A model generated the notes under the pieces. The model did no database searches, was not told the origin of the DNA, and was given only the letters and a program-made list of their open reading frames with translations. Source: JALZKA01 sp963721645 (lineage in GTDB: Bacteria > Actinomycetota > Thermoleophilia > Solirubrobacterales > 70-9). From it: DNA of 64,000 bases. Shown here one piece after another: positions 44,892 through 53,752 of the stretch. The position numbers and the translations under genes are program-made. The stretch spans positions 1 through 64,000 of the forward strand of contig CAVRJK010000001.1 of the NCBI GenBank assembly GCA_963721645.1, in the 5' to 3' direction. The number at the start of each line of letters is the position of its first letter. The stretch's first letter is position 1.

Positions 44892-45614
44892 ATGAGCAAG
44901 CCCACACGCTCGACGGACGAGTTCTCCTCGCAGGTGCGGGGAATGTTCGACCGCATCGCCGGGGTCTACGACGTCCTCAACTCCGTCATGACGGCGGGCC
45001 TCCACCACTCGTGGCGCGAACGCGCCGCCGACCGGGCAGAGCTCGCCCCCGGCGACGCTGCGCTGGACCTCTGCTGCGGCACCGGCGACCTCGCTCTCGA
45101 GTTGCGCGAGCGGGTCGGCACCACTGGCCGCATCGTCGGCGCCGACTTCTCCGAGCGGATGCTCGAGCTGGCAGCGGACAAGGCGAGCGAGCGCGGTGCC
45201 CAAGACGTCACCTTCGAATGGGCTGACGCGATGGAGCTGCCCTATTCCGACGCTTCTTTCGACGCGGTGACCGTTGGGTTCGGCGTGCGCAACCTCGCCG
45301 ACGTTGGCGGAGGAATCCGCGAGATCACCCGCGTGCTCAAGCCCGGCGGGCGCTGCGTGATCCTCGAGATCACCCAGCCGCAAAAGCCGCCGCTTTCGAC
45401 CTTCTTCGGCATCTGGTTCGACCGCATCGTCCCGGTTTTGGGCCGCATCGCGGGTGACCCGGACGCCTACTCGTACCTTCCCGAGTCCGTCCGCGGCTTC
45501 CCGCCGCCCGAGGGACTCGCCGCCCTGATGGACGAGGGCGGACTGACCCAGATTCGCTACACGGTGCTGGCGGGTGGAATCATCGCGATCCACTCTGGCG
45601 TTCGCCCCGCCTGA
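44892..45614 (+). CDS. menG: Demethylmenaquinone methyltransferase
   Basis: 240 residues. MFDRIAGVYDVLNSVMTAGL, LDLCCGTGDLALEL (SAM site), ADFSERML, VTVGFGVRNL and EITRVLKPGG are the UbiE/MenG signature. It adds the final methyl group to make menaquinone, the substrate of the complex just upstream. It lies 10 nt after the cytochrome gene and 10 nt before the polyprenyl synthase. Confidence 0.93.
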   Translation: MSKPTRSTDEFSSQVRGMFDRIAGVYDVLNSVMTAGLHHSWRERAADRAELAPGDAALDLCCGTGDLALELRERVGTTGRIVGADFSERMLELAADKASERGAQDVTFEWADAMELPYSDASFDAVTVGFGVRNLADVGGGIREITRVLKPGGRCVILEITQPQKPPLSTFFGIWFDRIVPVLGRIAGDPDAYSYLPESVRGFPPPEGLAALMDEGGLTQIRYTVLAGGIIAIHSGVRPA

Positions 45615-45624
45615 AGGCCCAGCA

Positions 45625-46620
45625 GTGAATCGCTCAGCTGTCCCGCCACCCGTCACGCAGGTGATGGACGAGGCCGAGGCCTGGTTGCCCGTCCTGATGG
45701 CGGCCGTCGAGGATCGGCTGGCCGAGCTGGTCGAGGGGTATGGCGAGGCGCTCACAGCGGACGCCCGGGCGACTCTCAAGGCCGGTGGCAAGCGGCTGCG
45801 CCCGATGCTCGTCCTCCTTTGCGCCGGGCCGGAAGCGCAGGGTCCGGCGCTCCGCGGCGCCGCGGCGATCGAGCTGGTCCACATGGCGACCCTCGTCCAC
45901 GACGACGTGCTCGACCAGGCGCCCTTGCGGCGCGGACTCCCCACCGTGATGGCAACTTCCGGCCGCGAGCGCGCCACCGCGGTCGGCGACCTTCTTCTCT
46001 CCCGCGCCTTCGCCGAGCTCGGAGAAGGCGGCGACGCCGGGGGTGAGCGCCAGGTCGAACTGCTCGCGGGCGCCTCGGTTGGCCTGGCGCTCGGCGAACT
46101 CGCCCAGCGTCGCGACGCGTGGGACTTGACGACGCCGGCAGAGCGATATCTGGAGCGCTGCCGTCTGAAGACCGCCCGTCTCTTCGAATGCGCCTGCCTG
46201 ATCGGGCGCGTCTCCGGTCAGGCCGATCCGGCAGCGGATGCCCTGCGGTCGTTCGGCGAAGAGATCGGGCTCGCCTTTCAGCTCCTCGACGACGTGCTCG
46301 ACGTGGCCGGGCCGTCCGAGCGCACGGGCAAGGCGCGCGGCACCGATCTCCTTGACGGGACCGTGACGCTGCCGCTCATCCTGGCGCGCGAGCGAGATCC
46401 CTCCCTTGCGGACCTCGACCTACGCTCGCTCGACGCCGCGAGCGCCGAGGCGACCTGCGATCGGATCGCCGCGACCGGGGCGCTCGACGAGGTTCGCGCC
46501 GACGCCCGGGCCCACGTCGCCAAGGCCAAGGAGAGCGTCGCATCGTGCGAGGCAATGACCGAAACCCAGCGCCGCCTGCTCTCCCTGGTCGCTGACGGCG
46601 TGGTCGAGCGCTACGCCTGA
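45625..46620 (+). CDS. Polyprenyl diphosphate synthase
   Basis: 331 residues from GTG 45625. GGKRLRPMLVLL, the first Asp-rich motif in LVHDDVLDQAPLRRG and the second in FQLLDDVLDVAG are diagnostic of trans-isoprenyl synthases (IspB/HepB/GGPPS type). Next to menG, it probably makes the side chain of menaquinone. Chain length cannot be read from the sequence by eye. Confidence 0.9.
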   Translation: MNRSAVPPPVTQVMDEAEAWLPVLMAAVEDRLAELVEGYGEALTADARATLKAGGKRLRPMLVLLCAGPEAQGPALRGAAAIELVHMATLVHDDVLDQAPLRRGLPTVMATSGRERATAVGDLLLSRAFAELGEGGDAGGERQVELLAGASVGLALGELAQRRDAWDLTTPAERYLERCRLKTARLFECACLIGRVSGQADPAADALRSFGEEIGLAFQLLDDVLDVAGPSERTGKARGTDLLDGTVTLPLILARERDPSLADLDLRSLDAASAEATCDRIAATGALDEVRADARAHVAKAKESVASCEAMTETQRRLLSLVADGVVERYA

Positions 46621-46637
46621 CACCCGCCGTGATTACG

Positions 46638-46704
46638 AGGGGTCAGGCACCTCTCACAGTCGTTACGAAAGAGTGACGCGGTTTCTAAGAGGTGCCTGAC
46701 CCCT
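46638..46704. repeat. REP-like long hairpin, mixed type
   Basis: AGGGGTCAGGCACCTCT (46638-46654) and its exact reverse complement AGAGGTGCCTGACCCCT (46688-46704) are separated by 33 bp. Each arm combines a half of the GGGTC type with a half of the GGCACC type. It lies between convergent genes and may also act as a terminator. Confidence 0.75.
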
Positions 46705-46705
46705 C

Positions 46706-47113
46706 TTAGAAATCTTCGGGGAGGATCCAGTCCTCCGCCAGGGCCTTCACGAAGGCTTCGATCTGGCTCTCCATGTTCGCGTGGGTCAGATGCTGTAGAT
46801 CATCGAACACCGCTGCGGTCGCGTCGTCGAGCGCCTTGTCGAAGCGATCGGCGATCTCTTGCGAGAAGACACCCGAATCGCGCCATTCGCACTCGGGGCA
46901 GCGGAGACTGATGCTCCACCCGTGCCGGCCGGCGGGTTCCCAGTCCACGGGATATACGAGATCGCGGTCACAACACGGGCAGAGCGTCAGATCCTGAGGA
47001 GGTAGAGGACGGAGGGACGACCGTCCATGGTCACGCGACCGGGGCCCGAGCTCGCGCTCGGGAGAGAGACGTGCCTTTGCACGACCGGTAGCGGGTGTTT
47101 GTCCCTCCGACAT
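46706..47113 (-). CDS. Hypothetical zinc-ribbon protein (135 aa)
   Basis: LCPCCDRDLVYPVDWEP and LRCPECEWRDSGVF give two CxxC pairs with a Trp-rich strand between, a small zinc ribbon. The C-terminal part is an acidic helix bundle (DKALDDATAAVFDDLQHL). The first 40 residues are Arg/Pro-rich. It is transcribed away from dcd. Function unknown. Confidence 0.6.
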   Translation of the reverse strand: MSEGQTPATGRAKARLSPERELGPRSRDHGRSSLRPLPPQDLTLCPCCDRDLVYPVDWEPAGRHGWSISLRCPECEWRDSGVFSQEIADRFDKALDDATAAVFDDLQHLTHANMESQIEAFVKALAEDWILPEDF

Positions 47114-47186
47114 CCTCGGCCCCGTTATCGGCCTGAGGCACCCGTGGCTTTAGAGCTGCCGATCCAGGGCATAGACTGCGCCGCCG

Positions 47187-47768
47187 ATGGTCCTCTCCGA
47201 CCGGCAAATCAAGGAAGCCCTCGAGGGCGGAAGCGTGGTCATAGACCCCCTCGCGGATGGCGCCATCCAGCCGTCGTCCGTGGACCTGCACACTGACCGC
47301 TACTTCCGCGTCTTTCGCAACGACCACACCCCATACATCGACCCCAAGGCTGCCCAAGAGGACCTGACGGAGCTGGTCGAGGTCGAGGACGGCAGCGCCT
47401 TCATCCTCCATCCCGGTGAGTTCGTCCTGGGATCGACGCTCGAGCGAGTCGGCCTCGGCAACGATCTCGTCGCCCGTCTGGAGGGCAAGAGCTCGCTCGG
47501 CCGCCTCGGTCTTCTGATCCACTCCACCGCGGGTTTCGTCGATGCGGGCTGGGACGGACACCTCACTCTCGAGCTCTCGAACGTCGCAAACCTGCCCATC
47601 GCCATCTACCCGGGCATGAAGATCGGCCAGATCTCCTTCCTGCAGATGAGCTCGGAGGCCGAGCACCCGTACGGCTCCGATGCAACCGGATCGAAGTACA
47701 AGGGCCAGCGGGGACCGACCCCCTCGCGCTACTACCTGAACTTCCCCGAGTCCGAGCGCAAGAGCTAA
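47187..47768 (+). CDS. dcd: dCTP deaminase, probably bifunctional dCTP deaminase/dUTPase
   Basis: 193 residues. IQPSSVDLHTDRYFRVF, LARLEGKSSLGRLGL-type text and HSTAGFVDAGWDGHLTLELS are the Dcd fold. The closing SKYKGQRGPTPSRYYLNF follows the layout of the mycobacterial enzyme, which turns dCTP directly into dUMP. It supplies dUMP for thymidylate and limits uracil in DNA. Confidence 0.92.
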   Translation: MVLSDRQIKEALEGGSVVIDPLADGAIQPSSVDLHTDRYFRVFRNDHTPYIDPKAAQEDLTELVEVEDGSAFILHPGEFVLGSTLERVGLGNDLVARLEGKSSLGRLGLLIHSTAGFVDAGWDGHLTLELSNVANLPIAIYPGMKIGQISFLQMSSEAEHPYGSDATGSKYKGQRGPTPSRYYLNFPESERKS

Positions 47769-47852
47769 ACGGCGCATCCCGGCGCCCGCAAGGGTTCGAC
47801 CATGGGGCCCCGCTGATCCAACTGGGGCCTGAATCCCGTTACCATCAGTGAC

Positions 47853-48128
47853 ATGCCGAACATCGGACCACTCGAACTGGCAATCGTCCTAATCATCGCC
47901 TTGGTGATCTTTGGACCCAAGCGCCTGCCTGACCTTGGCAAGTCGCTCGGCTCCGGGATGCGTGAGTTCAAGGACTCAATCACGGGCAAGGACGACGACG
48001 AGAAGACGCTCGAGGAGACGAAAGCAAAGCTCACCGAGGAATCGCCTGCTACGACCGCAGCGGTCGACGAAGAGGCGCCTGGTGACGAGCACGTCGAGGC
48101 CGATGTCGTGAGCGAGCCTCGCTCCTAG
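47853..48128 (+). CDS. tatA: Sec-independent translocase TatA
   Basis: 91 residues. GPLELAIVLIIALVIFGPKR is the membrane helix with the conserved FGP hinge, followed by the amphipathic helix LPDLGKSLGSGMREFK and an acidic disordered tail. TatA forms the pore for folded proteins, including the Rieske subunit. tatC follows after 45 nt. Confidence 0.93.
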   Translation: MPNIGPLELAIVLIIALVIFGPKRLPDLGKSLGSGMREFKDSITGKDDDEKTLEETKAKLTEESPATTAAVDEEAPGDEHVEADVVSEPRS

Positions 48129-48173
48129 GTCACTTTCGTGACCATCCCCACCCGCGCACCAAGGGGCTGACCC

Positions 48174-48974
48174 ATGGCCACGTCCAAGCGCCTCAAATCT
48201 GCAGAGTTCGAAGACCGCATGACGCTGGTCGAACATCTCGACGAGCTCCGCTCCCGCATCATCTTCAGCGGCGTCTTCCTGGTCCTGGCGATCGCCACCT
48301 GCTTTTTCTTCGAGGACACCCTCCTCGACATCGCAAACGAGCCCCTCCCCGCCGGCTTCGTGCCGATCACCCTGAGCCCGCAGGAGCCGTTCTTCACCAC
48401 GGTGAAGCTCTCGTTTTACGGCGGCATCCTGATCTCGCTGCCGATCCTCCTCTACCAGGCGTACGCCTTCATCCTGCCGGCGTTCGCCCCGGGCGAACGA
48501 AAGCTCATCCTGCCGTTCCTCTTGTCCGTCCCGGTCCTCTTCATCAGCGGCGCCACATTCGCCTACTTCGTCGTCATGCCCGCGGCTCTGGACTTCCTCC
48601 TCGGCTTCAACGCCGACTCGTTCAACATCGAGCTGCGCGGCTCTGAGTACTACGGCTTCTTCATCCTCACCCTGATCGCGGTCGGCTTTTTGTTCCAGAT
48701 TCCCGTTGCGGTCCTAGCCGTCTGTCGACTGGGAATCACGACGCCCGAGACGCTGGCCGCCAACCGGCGCTACGCCCTTCTCATCATCGCCGTGGCGGCG
48801 ATGCTCCTGCCCGGCACGGACCCGGTGACGATGGTCCTCGCGATGGCCCCGCTTTACGTTCTCTTCGAGTTCTCGCTTGTCATGGCCCGATCGTTCGGGC
48901 GCCCGCCGGGAGGTCTTACGGACGACGACGAGCCGGAAACGGCCGAGGAGTCCGAGGAGTCCGATCCGAAGTAG
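48174..48974 (+). CDS. tatC: Sec-independent translocase TatC
   Basis: 266 residues with six membrane helices. MTLVEHLDELRSRIIFSGVF is the signature N-terminus that reads the twin-arginine signal. SPQEPFFTTVKLSFYGGILI and FIPAFAPGERK-type loop text (LPAFAPGERKLILPFL) follow. The C-terminus is acidic. It works with TatA at 47.9 kb; no tatB is seen here. Confidence 0.95.
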   Translation: MATSKRLKSAEFEDRMTLVEHLDELRSRIIFSGVFLVLAIATCFFFEDTLLDIANEPLPAGFVPITLSPQEPFFTTVKLSFYGGILISLPILLYQAYAFILPAFAPGERKLILPFLLSVPVLFISGATFAYFVVMPAALDFLLGFNADSFNIELRGSEYYGFFILTLIAVGFLFQIPVAVLAVCRLGITTPETLAANRRYALLIIAVAAMLLPGTDPVTMVLAMAPLYVLFEFSLVMARSFGRPPGGLTDDDEPETAEESEESDPK

Positions 48975-49008
48975 GTTCGCCCCGATGGACGGCGGATAGG
49001 CTGATCGC

Positions 49009-49770
49009 ATGCTCTTTGACCTCACGAGTCCCGGCCGAAAGACGGCCGTACGAATCATCTTCGGCTTTCTGGCGCTGATCTTCGCCAGCGGCTTCATCTT
49101 CCTCGGCATCGGTACAGAGGGAGGGGGAAACCCTCTGGACTCGGTCTTCGGCGGCGGCGGTTCGACCGACGACGCATTCGAGCAGCAGATCGAGGACGCC
49201 GAGAAGGCCATCGAGGACGACCCGACCGACTCCGAGGCGGTCGCAACCCTGGTCCTTTTGCGAGCGCAGTCGGGTGATGCGCAGCTGGAGATCGACGAAG
49301 CGACGGGTCAGCCCATCGGCCTCTCGGACGAGTCTCGCGAGGAGTACGAGGAGGCCATCGCCCGCTGGCAGGACTACCTGGATACGAATCCGAAGAGGGT
49401 CGACGCTGCTGCTGCGAGCTCCGTGGTCCAGTCCTACCGGTTCCTCGGCGACGTCGAAGGCGCGATCGAGGCCCAGCGGGCCTTGGCAGAGTCGGACCCC
49501 AGCGGTCCCAACTTCGGGGCGCTCGCGCAGTTCCTCTACTTCGACCTCCAGATCGAAGAGGCCGACAAGGCGCGCGATCGCGCCCTGGCCGAGGCCAACG
49601 CCGAGACCAAGAAGCTGATCACTCAGCAGCTCGAGCAGATTCGAAAGCAAGCGGTCAAGGCGGAAGAGGAGCAAAAGAAGCAGCCCGACTCGGCGACCGG
49701 CGAAAGCCCGGAGCTCTCGGACCCCTTCGGCGGCCTCAGCCCGACGGATCCGGCCGCCGGCGCACCCTGA
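49009..49770 (+). CDS. Membrane-anchored TPR-like protein (253 aa)
   Basis: One N-terminal helix (IIFGFLALIFASGFIFLGIG) anchors an extracytoplasmic part. It has helical repeats (DAFEQQIEDAEKAIEDDPTD, YEEAIARWQDYLDTNPKRVD, GDVEGAIEAQRALAESDPSG) typical of TPR proteins. The tail is Gln/Lys- then Pro/Gly-rich. It probably scaffolds other proteins at the membrane; partners are unknown. It follows tatC by 34 nt. Confidence 0.7.
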   Translation: MLFDLTSPGRKTAVRIIFGFLALIFASGFIFLGIGTEGGGNPLDSVFGGGGSTDDAFEQQIEDAEKAIEDDPTDSEAVATLVLLRAQSGDAQLEIDEATGQPIGLSDESREEYEEAIARWQDYLDTNPKRVDAAAASSVVQSYRFLGDVEGAIEAQRALAESDPSGPNFGALAQFLYFDLQIEEADKARDRALAEANAETKKLITQQLEQIRKQAVKAEEEQKKQPDSATGESPELSDPFGGLSPTDPAAGAP

Positions 49771-49795
49771 CCCTCGCTACGATCGAGGGCCCCCA

Positions 49796-49868
49796 GGGCC
49801 GTTAGCTCAGCTGGTAGAGCAGGAGACTCTTAATCTCAAGGTCGCAGGTTCGACCCCTGCACGGCCCA
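49796..49868 (+). tRNA. tRNA-Lys(CTT)
   Basis: Cloverleaf: acceptor GGGCCGT/ACGGCCC, D-arm GCTC...GAGC, anticodon loop CTCTTAA with CTT, T-arm GCAGG-TTCGACC-CCTGC, discriminator A at 49868. CCA is not encoded. The first anticodon-stem pair is G-A, a mismatch. The anticodon reads AAG. Confidence 0.95.
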
Positions 49869-49963
49869 TCCTCGAAGCCTTATCGGTCGCGGACACGGCG
49901 CGAAGAACTGCGCCACGGAGGAGCGCGAATGCGCAGTTCGTTGTAATCGGCCACAATTGAGGC

Positions 49964-52900
49964 GTGGCGACATTCGCGCGCCGGCCGGTCACCAGGGATG
50001 GGGGTGAGACCGGGGCGGTGGAGGACCTTTCGGGATATCTCGCCCCCACACACCTTGCCTGGCTCAACGAGGAGCCCGAACGCTCGTGGCTCGAAGCAGA
50101 GGCGACCTATGTGTTCGGTGACGTGTCCGGCTTCACGGCCTTGGGCGAGCGGCTCGCCAGGCGCGGGCGGGTTGGGGCCGAGGATCTGACCGAGGCCATC
50201 ACCTCTGTGTTCTCGGCGATGAACGAGGTCATCGTGGGCGAGGGGGGTGAGATCCTCAAGTTCGGCGGCGACGCCGTTCTCGCCTCGTTCACAGGCGCCG
50301 AGCACGAGAACCGAGGCGCTTCTGCGGCCTGGGGGATGAGGGAGGCGCTCGCCTCGCTCTCGCTCGGGAGCCTCGCCGGCTCCACACGGCTCGGGATGAC
50401 GATCGGCGTGGCGTCCGGAACGTCTCATCTGTTTCTCGCGGGCACGGACCCACGCGATCTGATCGTCGCCGGGCCGCTTGCGAGCGCCGTTGTGAGCACC
50501 GAGAGCGCAGCGGAGTCCGGTGAGATCCTGGTGGCGCGCGACGCCGCCTCTCCGGCCCCGCTCGCCAAGCGGCCGCGCACGCCCTCCGACACCCGTCGGC
50601 CAGCCCCGCACGGTGACCCGCTGCCCGGCCTGGCGCCGCAGCTGCGCGACCGAGAGCCAGGCGAGGCCGAGCACCGTCACGCAACCATCGCGTTCGTCAA
50701 GTACTCGGGTTCGGACGCGCTGCTTGAGCGCTCAGGCCCGCAGGCGCTCTCCGCCGCGCTCGAGGACCTCGTGGGTGCAGCTACGTCGGCCTGTTCGGAA
50801 TGGGGTCTGTCATTCGTTTCCTCGGACGTAGACGTGGGCGGTGGCAAGTTGATCCTGGCCGCCGGGACTCCGCACGCCGCTCTTGACGATGACGATCGGA
50901 TCCTTCATGCGCTGCGCGAGATCGTTGTGGTGGACCGCGCGCTCGAGATCAGAGCCGGAGTCAACCGTGGACCGGTCTTCGCCGCTGATATCGGCCGCTC
51001 CGATCGGCGTGTGTGGTCGGTCATGGGCGACACGGTCAATCTGGCAGCCCGCGTCATGGCGCAGGCAGACCCGGGCACCGTCCTCGCGACCCCCGCCGTG
51101 ATGCGCCGCGTCCGAGACGACTTCGCTCGCACTCCGGTGGAGCCATTCCGCGCGAAGGGCAAGTCGGCCCCAGTACACGCGGAGATGATCGGCCCCGCTC
51201 GAGGCAGCCGAATCGCCGAGCCGCCATCCGGCCCGATGGTCGGCCGGGAGATCGAGATGGCGAAGATCCGGGCGGGGCTGGACGCCGCCCGGAGCGGCGA
51301 GCGCCGAGTGATCGAACTGGTTGCCGAGCCGGGGATCGGCAAGTCGCGGCTTGCAGGCGCAACTCGCGAGGCCGCAGCCGGCATGAACCTGGTGGAGATC
51401 CAAGGCGGGCCATACGCCTCCCGTACTCCGTATCTGGCCCTGCGCCACTGCCTGCTCAACCTCGTCCTGCCCGGTGTCGCCGAGCGTGACGTGGCAAAGA
51501 AGCTCCCAGGCGCCATCGCGCGACTGGACCCAGCTCTCGAGGAGTGGGCCCCTCTCGTGGCACCTGCCTTTGGAGTCGAGCTCGCGCCAACCGAGGCCAC
51601 TCAGGATCTGGCGCCAGAATTCGCCGCGGAGCGGTTCGCGCGACTCGCCGGAAGGTTGATGGACTTGTCCCTTCCGGCCGGGCCCACGCTTGTGATGGTC
51701 GAAGACGCGCACTGGGTCGACGAAGCCTCCCTGGCGGCCCTCGCTTTCATTCTCGCCGGACCGAGGCGCTACCCGAGCGGCTCGCCCGGCGGCTACCTGG
51801 CGCTGATCACACGGCGGCCGGGGACGAGCGACCTCGAGCAGCTTCCGGAGCTCGAACGCATCGAGCTGGAGCCGCTCGACGCCGAGGCGATGGAGTCCCT
51901 GCTTGCTCCCGACGTAGATGCCGAGGTGGCCTTGAGCCCCAGGGTCCGCGAAGAGCTCATCGCCAGGTCCCACGGAAACCCGCTGCTCCTCGGAGAGCTG
52001 GCTGCCGCTGCCCTCGCGGGCGAGGCCGTGGAGGACCTCCCGGACTCGGTCGAGGCGCTGATGGACGCCCGCATGGCCTCCCTTCCGGCCGGTGACCGCC
52101 GGCTGCTGCGGGAAGCGTCCGTCCTCGGGAACGAGGTCTCGATCGAGACTCTTGCCGAGCTCCTCAGCCTCGACCAGCACACGCTCGCCGGCAGCCTCAG
52201 CCGCCTGGGCGAGTTCCTGGTGCCCGCTCGGCCGGGCTTCGTGAGGTTCTCTCATGCACTGCTTCGCGACACCGCCTACGGCTCGCTGCCGTTCAGACGC
52301 CGGCGGGAGCTTCACGCTCGCGCCGGAGATCTTCTGAGCCACCATGCCGGCGAGGACTACGCGGGCCTGCTCGCGATTCACTTCTACGCTGCCCGCCGCT
52401 GGCGCGACGCCTGGGTGCACGCCAGGGCGGCCGGCGAGCTGGCATCGCGAAACGCCGCGCCGCACGAGGCGGCCTCCTTCCTGCGCGCCGCGGTCGATGC
52501 GGCTCGATGGGTATCGGGTGTGCCACGGGACGAATTACGTGAAGCCACCATCCGCCTTGGTGAGGCGGCCGAGCTGGCAGGCGCGTTCGATGAAGCCAAG
52601 TGGGCCTACGCCAAAGCTCGCCGCCTTGCCGGTGGCGACCCGATCGTCGAGGCCGAGGTCCTCCTGCGGGAGGGACGCCTGCGCGAGAACGCGGCCGGCA
52701 CTACCCAGGCGGTTCGGTTCTACCGGCGCGGCATCTCCGCGATCGAGACGCTCGGTACCGACGAGGCGAGGGCGCTCCGCGCACGGCTGATGCTGGCGGA
52801 GGGCGCCACCCGTCTGCACGGCGGCAGACATCGCCAGGCCCTACCGCTTCTCCAACAGGCCGTCGAAGAGGCTCGGCGATCGGAAGACGAGGCAGGCCTG

Positions 52901-53752
52901 GCCCACGCCTACTACCTCTTGGATTGGGCGCATACCGACCTCGGAAACGCCGAGGCCGCGCTCTACCGCGACCTCGCCCTGCCGATCTACGAACGCCTGG
53001 GCGACTTCGACAAACAGGGTCGCGTGCTCACGAACCTGGGCGTCAACGCGTATCACGAGGGTGAGTGGGCGGAGGCGCTTGAGCTCTACGAGCGGGCACG
53101 CGTGGCCTCGGAGCGCGCTGGAGACACCATTGGAGCTTCGTTCAACCTGAACAACGTGGCGGAAATACGCCTCGAGCAGGGGCGCCTGGATGAGGCCGAA
53201 AAGCTGGTGCTGGAAGTCCTTGCAACCTGGCGTGCCTCGAGGTTCAGCTTTGGAACCGGCAACGCGCTACGCAACCTGGGGCGAATAGCGATGCGTCGCC
53301 GCGACCTGGAGCGGGCGGGCGAGCTTTATGCGCGGGGGCGCGAGATCCTCGTGGCAAGCGGCTTGGACGGCGCCGTCTGCGACCTGGACGCCTATGAGTG
53401 CAAGCGACTGCTCCTTGCCGGCAGGGTCGCCGAATCGCGCTCGCTCACCAATCAGGTCTTCGAGCGCTCGAAGAAGATCGACGTGATACCCCTGCTTCCC
53501 GCGATGCTCACCCGTCTCCTGGCGCTTTGCGCCATCCGGGAAGGTGACCGCGAGGACGGCAAGATCCTGCTCCAGCGCGCGATTGCGATGGCCGAAGAGG
53601 CAGAGGCCGTCTACGAGTTGGCCCTCGCCCTGGACGCGCTGGCGGACCTCGAGAGCGGCGCCGACGACAGCGCGCAACACGCTCGGCGCGCGGCCGACCT
53701 GTTCGAGCGGCTCGACGTCGTCAAGCCGCCGGCGACGGGAGTCTCGGCCTAG
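49964..53752 (+). CDS. Soluble-adenylyl-cyclase-like protein: two cyclase domains, AAA ATPase, TPRs
   Basis: 1,262 residues from GTG 49964. Cyclase domain 1 (about 45-195) has both metal aspartates, in YVFGDVSGFTA and EILKFGGDAVLASF, but lacks the Asn/Arg motif. Domain 2 (about 235-400) lacks the aspartates (FVKYSGSD, VGGGKLIL) but has VMGDTVNLAARVM, the transition-state Asn/Arg. So the two halves should form one composite active site. An ATPase follows with Walker A AEPGIGKS and Walker B LVMVEDAHWVDE, then about 500 residues of TPR-like repeats. This is the layout of animal soluble adenylyl cyclase. It makes cAMP on a signal sensed by the ATPase/TPR part; the signal is unknown. Confidence 0.85.
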   Translation: MATFARRPVTRDGGETGAVEDLSGYLAPTHLAWLNEEPERSWLEAEATYVFGDVSGFTALGERLARRGRVGAEDLTEAITSVFSAMNEVIVGEGGEILKFGGDAVLASFTGAEHENRGASAAWGMREALASLSLGSLAGSTRLGMTIGVASGTSHLFLAGTDPRDLIVAGPLASAVVSTESAAESGEILVARDAASPAPLAKRPRTPSDTRRPAPHGDPLPGLAPQLRDREPGEAEHRHATIAFVKYSGSDALLERSGPQALSAALEDLVGAATSACSEWGLSFVSSDVDVGGGKLILAAGTPHAALDDDDRILHALREIVVVDRALEIRAGVNRGPVFAADIGRSDRRVWSVMGDTVNLAARVMAQADPGTVLATPAVMRRVRDDFARTPVEPFRAKGKSAPVHAEMIGPARGSRIAEPPSGPMVGREIEMAKIRAGLDAARSGERRVIELVAEPGIGKSRLAGATREAAAGMNLVEIQGGPYASRTPYLALRHCLLNLVLPGVAERDVAKKLPGAIARLDPALEEWAPLVAPAFGVELAPTEATQDLAPEFAAERFARLAGRLMDLSLPAGPTLVMVEDAHWVDEASLAALAFILAGPRRYPSGSPGGYLALITRRPGTSDLEQLPELERIELEPLDAEAMESLLAPDVDAEVALSPRVREELIARSHGNPLLLGELAAAALAGEAVEDLPDSVEALMDARMASLPAGDRRLLREASVLGNEVSIETLAELLSLDQHTLAGSLSRLGEFLVPARPGFVRFSHALLRDTAYGSLPFRRRRELHARAGDLLSHHAGEDYAGLLAIHFYAARRWRDAWVHARAAGELASRNAAPHEAASFLRAAVDAARWVSGVPRDELREATIRLGEAAELAGAFDEAKWAYAKARRLAGGDPIVEAEVLLREGRLRENAAGTTQAVRFYRRGISAIETLGTDEARALRARLMLAEGATRLHGGRHRQALPLLQQAVEEARRSEDEAGLAHAYYLLDWAHTDLGNAEAALYRDLALPIYERLGDFDKQGRVLTNLGVNAYHEGEWAEALELYERARVASERAGDTIGASFNLNNVAEIRLEQGRLDEAEKLVLEVLATWRASRFSFGTGNALRNLGRIAMRRRDLERAGELYARGREILVASGLDGAVCDLDAYECKRLLLAGRVAESRSLTNQVFERSKKIDVIPLLPAMLTRLLALCAIREGDREDGKILLQRAIAMAEEAEAVYELALALDALADLESGADDSAQHARRAADLFERLDVVKPPATGVSA

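Noticed and set aside
50810..52465. 551-residue minus-strand frame opposite the cyclase gene
   Set aside because: No motif, and the plus strand carries a complete multi-domain protein.
53267..53748. C-terminal continuation of the giant secreted protein
   Set aside because: Reads as Arg/Leu/His nonsense antisense to the cyclase gene; the other frame gives a normal Ig-like end at 53749.
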